A DNA stretch of 7,106 bases, from positions 1-7,106 of the forward strand of contig JAKLIM010000191.1 in assembly GCA_022709605.1 (NCBI GenBank), written 5' to 3'. The notes under the pieces were generated by a model that worked only from the letters and a program-made list of their open reading frames with translations, did no database searches and was not told the origin of the DNA. The translations under genes and the position numbers were made by a program. Origin of the DNA: Bacteroidota bacterium. GTDB taxonomy: Bacteria > Bacteroidota > Bacteroidia > Bacteroidales > Paludibacteraceae. Of this stretch, positions 5,334 to 7,106 are shown piece after piece. The first letter of the stretch is position 1. Every line of letters starts with the position of its first letter.

Positions 5334-6048
5334 TGTATTTTAGTATGCGGTTTAGCCCGATTAACACTAAGAATTTTTCTGCAAAGATGGTGTTTTTTAG
5401 CTTTGTATCAAAGTAAATAATGCTACCGCCTGTTAAAAAAGTTGAAAGATCGGGATATTTTTTTTTAAGTGTATCAATATAGCCATCTATTTCGAAAAAC
5501 ATACCGTATAAAACACCTGAATTTATAGCAGTTTCGGTGTTATTTCCAAGGAATGGACTTTCTGTTTTAATTTTTACGTAAGGCAATTTCTTTGTAAATT
5601 CGCTTAACGCGCGAAGTCGCAACTCAATTCCCGGTGCAATATTGCCTCCGTGATAGGTATTTTGCGCATCAATAAAATCATACGTAATGGCTGTACCTGC
5701 ATCAATGACCAAAATATTACCGGCAGGTTTTAAATAAGCTGCACCAATGATGGCTGCAAGTCTGTCTTTGCCTAATGTTTCGGGCGTGTTGTAATTATTT
5801 TTTACCGGAATAGGCGTAAGATGATTAAAATTGATAAAAACCTTGTTTCTCGCCCGTAATACATCGATTACGTCCTTATCTTCATCAACAACACTTGATA
5901 AAATGCAGGTTTGAATGGCATACTGACTATAAATTTGATCAATATCGTGAATTCCAAAGTTTTCAAAGCTAAGAAATTCTATCAAATTGTCTTCGTGAAA
6001 AATTCCGACTTTTGTTCTTGAATTTCCCCTGTCAATACATAAATTCAT
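5326..6048 (-). CDS. coaX: Type III pantothenate kinase
   Basis: A 240-residue cytoplasmic enzyme of the ASKHA fold. It phosphorylates pantothenate with ATP, the first step of CoA synthesis. Visible motifs are: the phosphate loop DRGNSR (6-11); YNTPETLGKDRLA (86-98), with the substrate-binding Gly-Lys-Asp95-Arg96; IDAGTAITYDF (115-125), with Asp116; GGNIAPGIELRLRAL (134-148); NTETAINSG (170-178); and FLTGG (205-209). Length is normal and no motif is missing. Type III enzymes are insensitive to CoA feedback, as known for the family. The ATG at 6048 lies 22 bp after hisG, and the 3' end overlaps the barrel gene by 8 bp. The link to outer-membrane genes follows an arrangement I recall from other Bacteroidales, although the hisG neighbour seems less usual. 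Confidence 0.93.
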   Translation of the reverse strand: MNLCIDRGNSRTKVGIFHEDNLIEFLSFENFGIHDIDQIYSQYAIQTCILSSVVDEDKDVIDVLRARNKVFINFNHLTPIPVKNNYNTPETLGKDRLAAIIGAAYLKPAGNILVIDAGTAITYDFIDAQNTYHGGNIAPGIELRLRALSEFTKKLPYVKIKTESPFLGNNTETAINSGVLYGMFFEIDGYIDTLKKKYPDLSTFLTGGSIIYFDTKLKNTIFAEKFLVLIGLNRILKYNV

Positions 6049-6070
6049 ACATCCGAAATAATACGGTTGA

Positions 6071-6922
6071 TTATAATATCATTTTTTCGATGGGTATAAC
6101 CAGAATTCCCTCTGCTCCGAGGGCTTTAAGTTTCCCAATAATTACCCAGAAATCTTTTTCATTTATAACGGCATGCAACGAATTCCAGCCTTCTTTAGCC
6201 AGTGGCATTATGGTCGGACTACGCATTCCGGGAAGCACTTCTGTTATTTTTTGAATATTCTCAGTCGGAACATTCATCAATATATATTTTTTGTCTTCGG
6301 CAACCTGTACTGCTTCAATTCTGAAAAGTAATTCGTCAAGAATTGCTTTTTTATCATCTGATAAAGTGGGATGTTGAATCAATAATGCTTCTGATTTCAT
6401 TAGCACTTCCACTTCTTTTAAATGATTGGTAACTAATGTACTACCAGAACTTACGATATCAAAAATGGCATCTGAAAGTCCAATGCCGGGTGCAACTTCC
6501 ACCGATCCTGTAATAACATGAATATCGGCTTTTATATTATTTTTATCTAAAAAGTCTGATAAAATAACCGGATATGAAGTAGCAATAACTTTTCCATTGA
6601 ACCAGCTAACATCTTTATAATCAGCTTCTTTAGGGATAGCGAGTGACAAACGGCATTTGCTGAATCCCAGTCGTTTGGTAATCAATACATTTTTCTTTTT
6701 TTCAGCATATTCGTTTTCGCCAACAATACCAATATCGGCCACACCATCGGCAACTGACTGTGGGATATCGTCATCACGCAGAAATAATACTTCGATCGGA
6801 AAATTACGCGCAGGAATTAATAATAAACGTTTTCCGGACTCAAGTTTAATATCCGTTTCGGAAAGGAGCGACATTGTTTCTTCGTATAATCGTCCTTTGG
6901 TTTGTACTGCTATTCGTAACAT
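6071..6922 (-). CDS. hisG: ATP phosphoribosyltransferase, long form
   Basis: A 283-residue enzyme that joins ATP and PRPP in the first step of histidine synthesis. The catalytic domains carry RDDDIPQSVADGVADIGIVG (49-68) and the PRPP-binding signature, GSVEVAPGIGLSDAIFDIVS (139-158) continuing to SGSTL. Residues from about 210 form the C-terminal regulatory domain: KKYILMNVPTE (211-221), then LPGMRSPTIMPLA (230-242) and KLKALGAEGILVIPIEKM (264-281). These match the E. coli-like long form, which is inhibited by histidine and does not need HisZ. The ATG at 6922 is the natural start, with a -7 element about 24 bp upstream. The next gene is coaX and not hisD, so the rest of the pathway must be encoded elsewhere. 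It is probably the first gene of the operon that runs through lptC. Confidence 0.95.
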   Translation of the reverse strand: MLRIAVQTKGRLYEETMSLLSETDIKLESGKRLLLIPARNFPIEVLFLRDDDIPQSVADGVADIGIVGENEYAEKKKNVLITKRLGFSKCRLSLAIPKEADYKDVSWFNGKVIATSYPVILSDFLDKNNIKADIHVITGSVEVAPGIGLSDAIFDIVSSGSTLVTNHLKEVEVLMKSEALLIQHPTLSDDKKAILDELLFRIEAVQVAEDKKYILMNVPTENIQKITEVLPGMRSPTIMPLAKEGWNSLHAVINEKDFWVIIGKLKALGAEGILVIPIEKMIL

Positions 6923-6945
6923 TTTATAAATTTATTTTTGAGGTG

Positions 6946-6953
6946 CAAAAGTA
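6946..6953 (-). promoter_or_regulatory. hisG: -7 promoter element of hisG
   Basis: The minus strand reads TACTTTTG, a full match to the Bacteroidetes TAnnTTTG consensus and identical to the cupin element. A T-run (6977-6973) lies about 20 bp upstream, where a partial -33 (TTTG) box is expected. It predicts transcription starting near 6942, with a leader of only about 20 nt. That leaves no room for a His-leader peptide or attenuator before hisG. Confidence 0.55.
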
Positions 6954-6994
6954 CTAAAATTGACCTGAATATAAAAATCGTTTTTATTAAATGA

Positions 6995-7025
6995 AAAAAG
7001 TCCGTCAATGAATAACGGACTTTTT
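6995..7025 (-). terminator. Stem-loop intrinsic terminator
   Basis: AAAAAGTCCGT (6995-7005) pairs perfectly with ACGGACTTTTT (7015-7025) around a 9-nt loop. The minus-strand transcript ends in six U, the plus-strand one in five, so it could act in both directions. Its use is most likely on the minus strand, ending a unit that enters from the right and insulating hisG. Confidence 0.75.
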
Positions 7026-7038
7026 AATACCTGAGTAT

Positions 7039-7104
7039 TTAGGAATAGCAATAATTTAATGACGCAATGCGATTTAACATTAACGACTGCCTACTTTCGA
7101 ATAC
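7039..7104 (-). CDS. Possible C-terminal end of an upstream minus-strand gene (partial)
   Basis: Of the three minus-strand frames, only this one stays open from the window edge to a stop (TAA at 7041-7039). It gives 21 residues, VFESRQSLMLNRIASLNYCYS. The terminator follows 13 nt after the stop, as expected for a gene end. The fragment is too short to identify and could be chance; the region 7042-7106 is otherwise featureless. Confidence 0.25.
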   Translation of the reverse strand, partial: VFESRQSLMLNRIASLNYCYS

Positions 7105-7106
7105 TA

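Noticed and set aside
6012..6254. Plus-strand frame across the hisG-coaX junction
   Set aside because: Antisense to two enzymes with intact motifs; no family resemblance.
6657..6929. 90-codon plus-strand frame over the 5' half of hisG
   Set aside because: Antisense to conserved hisG sequence; no independent support.
7060..7106. tRNA end suggested by TTCGAAT near the right edge
   Set aside because: No T-stem pairing around it, no acceptor stem and no CCA.

Overview
The window looks like a chromosomal piece of an anaerobic, low-GC member of the Bacteroidota, probably Bacteroidales. Three things support this. The envelope genes (a FadL-like barrel, a periplasmic TPR protein and a lipoprotein-type LptC) are of the kind typical of that phylum. 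Start codons have no Shine-Dalgarno sequence and follow A/T-rich leaders. Two leaders carry TACTTTTG, a match to the Bacteroidetes -7 promoter consensus TAnnTTTG. I see no phage genes, insertion sequences, CRISPR arrays or RNA genes.

Left part (1-1407): a divergent redox or nitrosative-stress type module. A Crp/Fnr-family regulator (745-1407, +) faces a small cupin (617-264, -), which is followed by a 4Fe-4S ferredoxin-type protein cut by the left edge (176-1, -). The divergent intergenic region holds a perfect 18-bp inverted repeat, GTGTAACAGTTGTTACAC (694-711). It is centred about 40 bp upstream of the start of transcription inferred from the cupin-side -7 element. That is the usual position for a class II Crp/Fnr activator. 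From memory, this grouping resembles HcpR-type regulons of anaerobic Bacteroidetes, in which hcp is the main target; no hcp is visible here. This is the best candidate for a little-described system in the window.

Middle (1408-2057): a YdeI/OmpD-associated (OmdA) family gene on the plus strand, preceded by an AAATTAAG tandem repeat. It converges on the next block with only 25 bp between stop codons.

Right part (2058-6922, all -): read in transcription order, hisG (long, feedback-regulated form), coaX (type III pantothenate kinase), a FadL-like outer-membrane barrel, a periplasmic TPR protein and lptC (LPS export). Gaps are 22, -8, 27 and 12 bp, so this is probably one operon. It joins histidine and CoA biosynthesis to outer-membrane biogenesis. 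The last three genes suggest an envelope module, in which the barrel and TPR proteins have no assigned function.

Right edge (6923-7106): the hisG promoter, a strong stem-loop terminator and perhaps the last 21 codons of another minus-strand gene.
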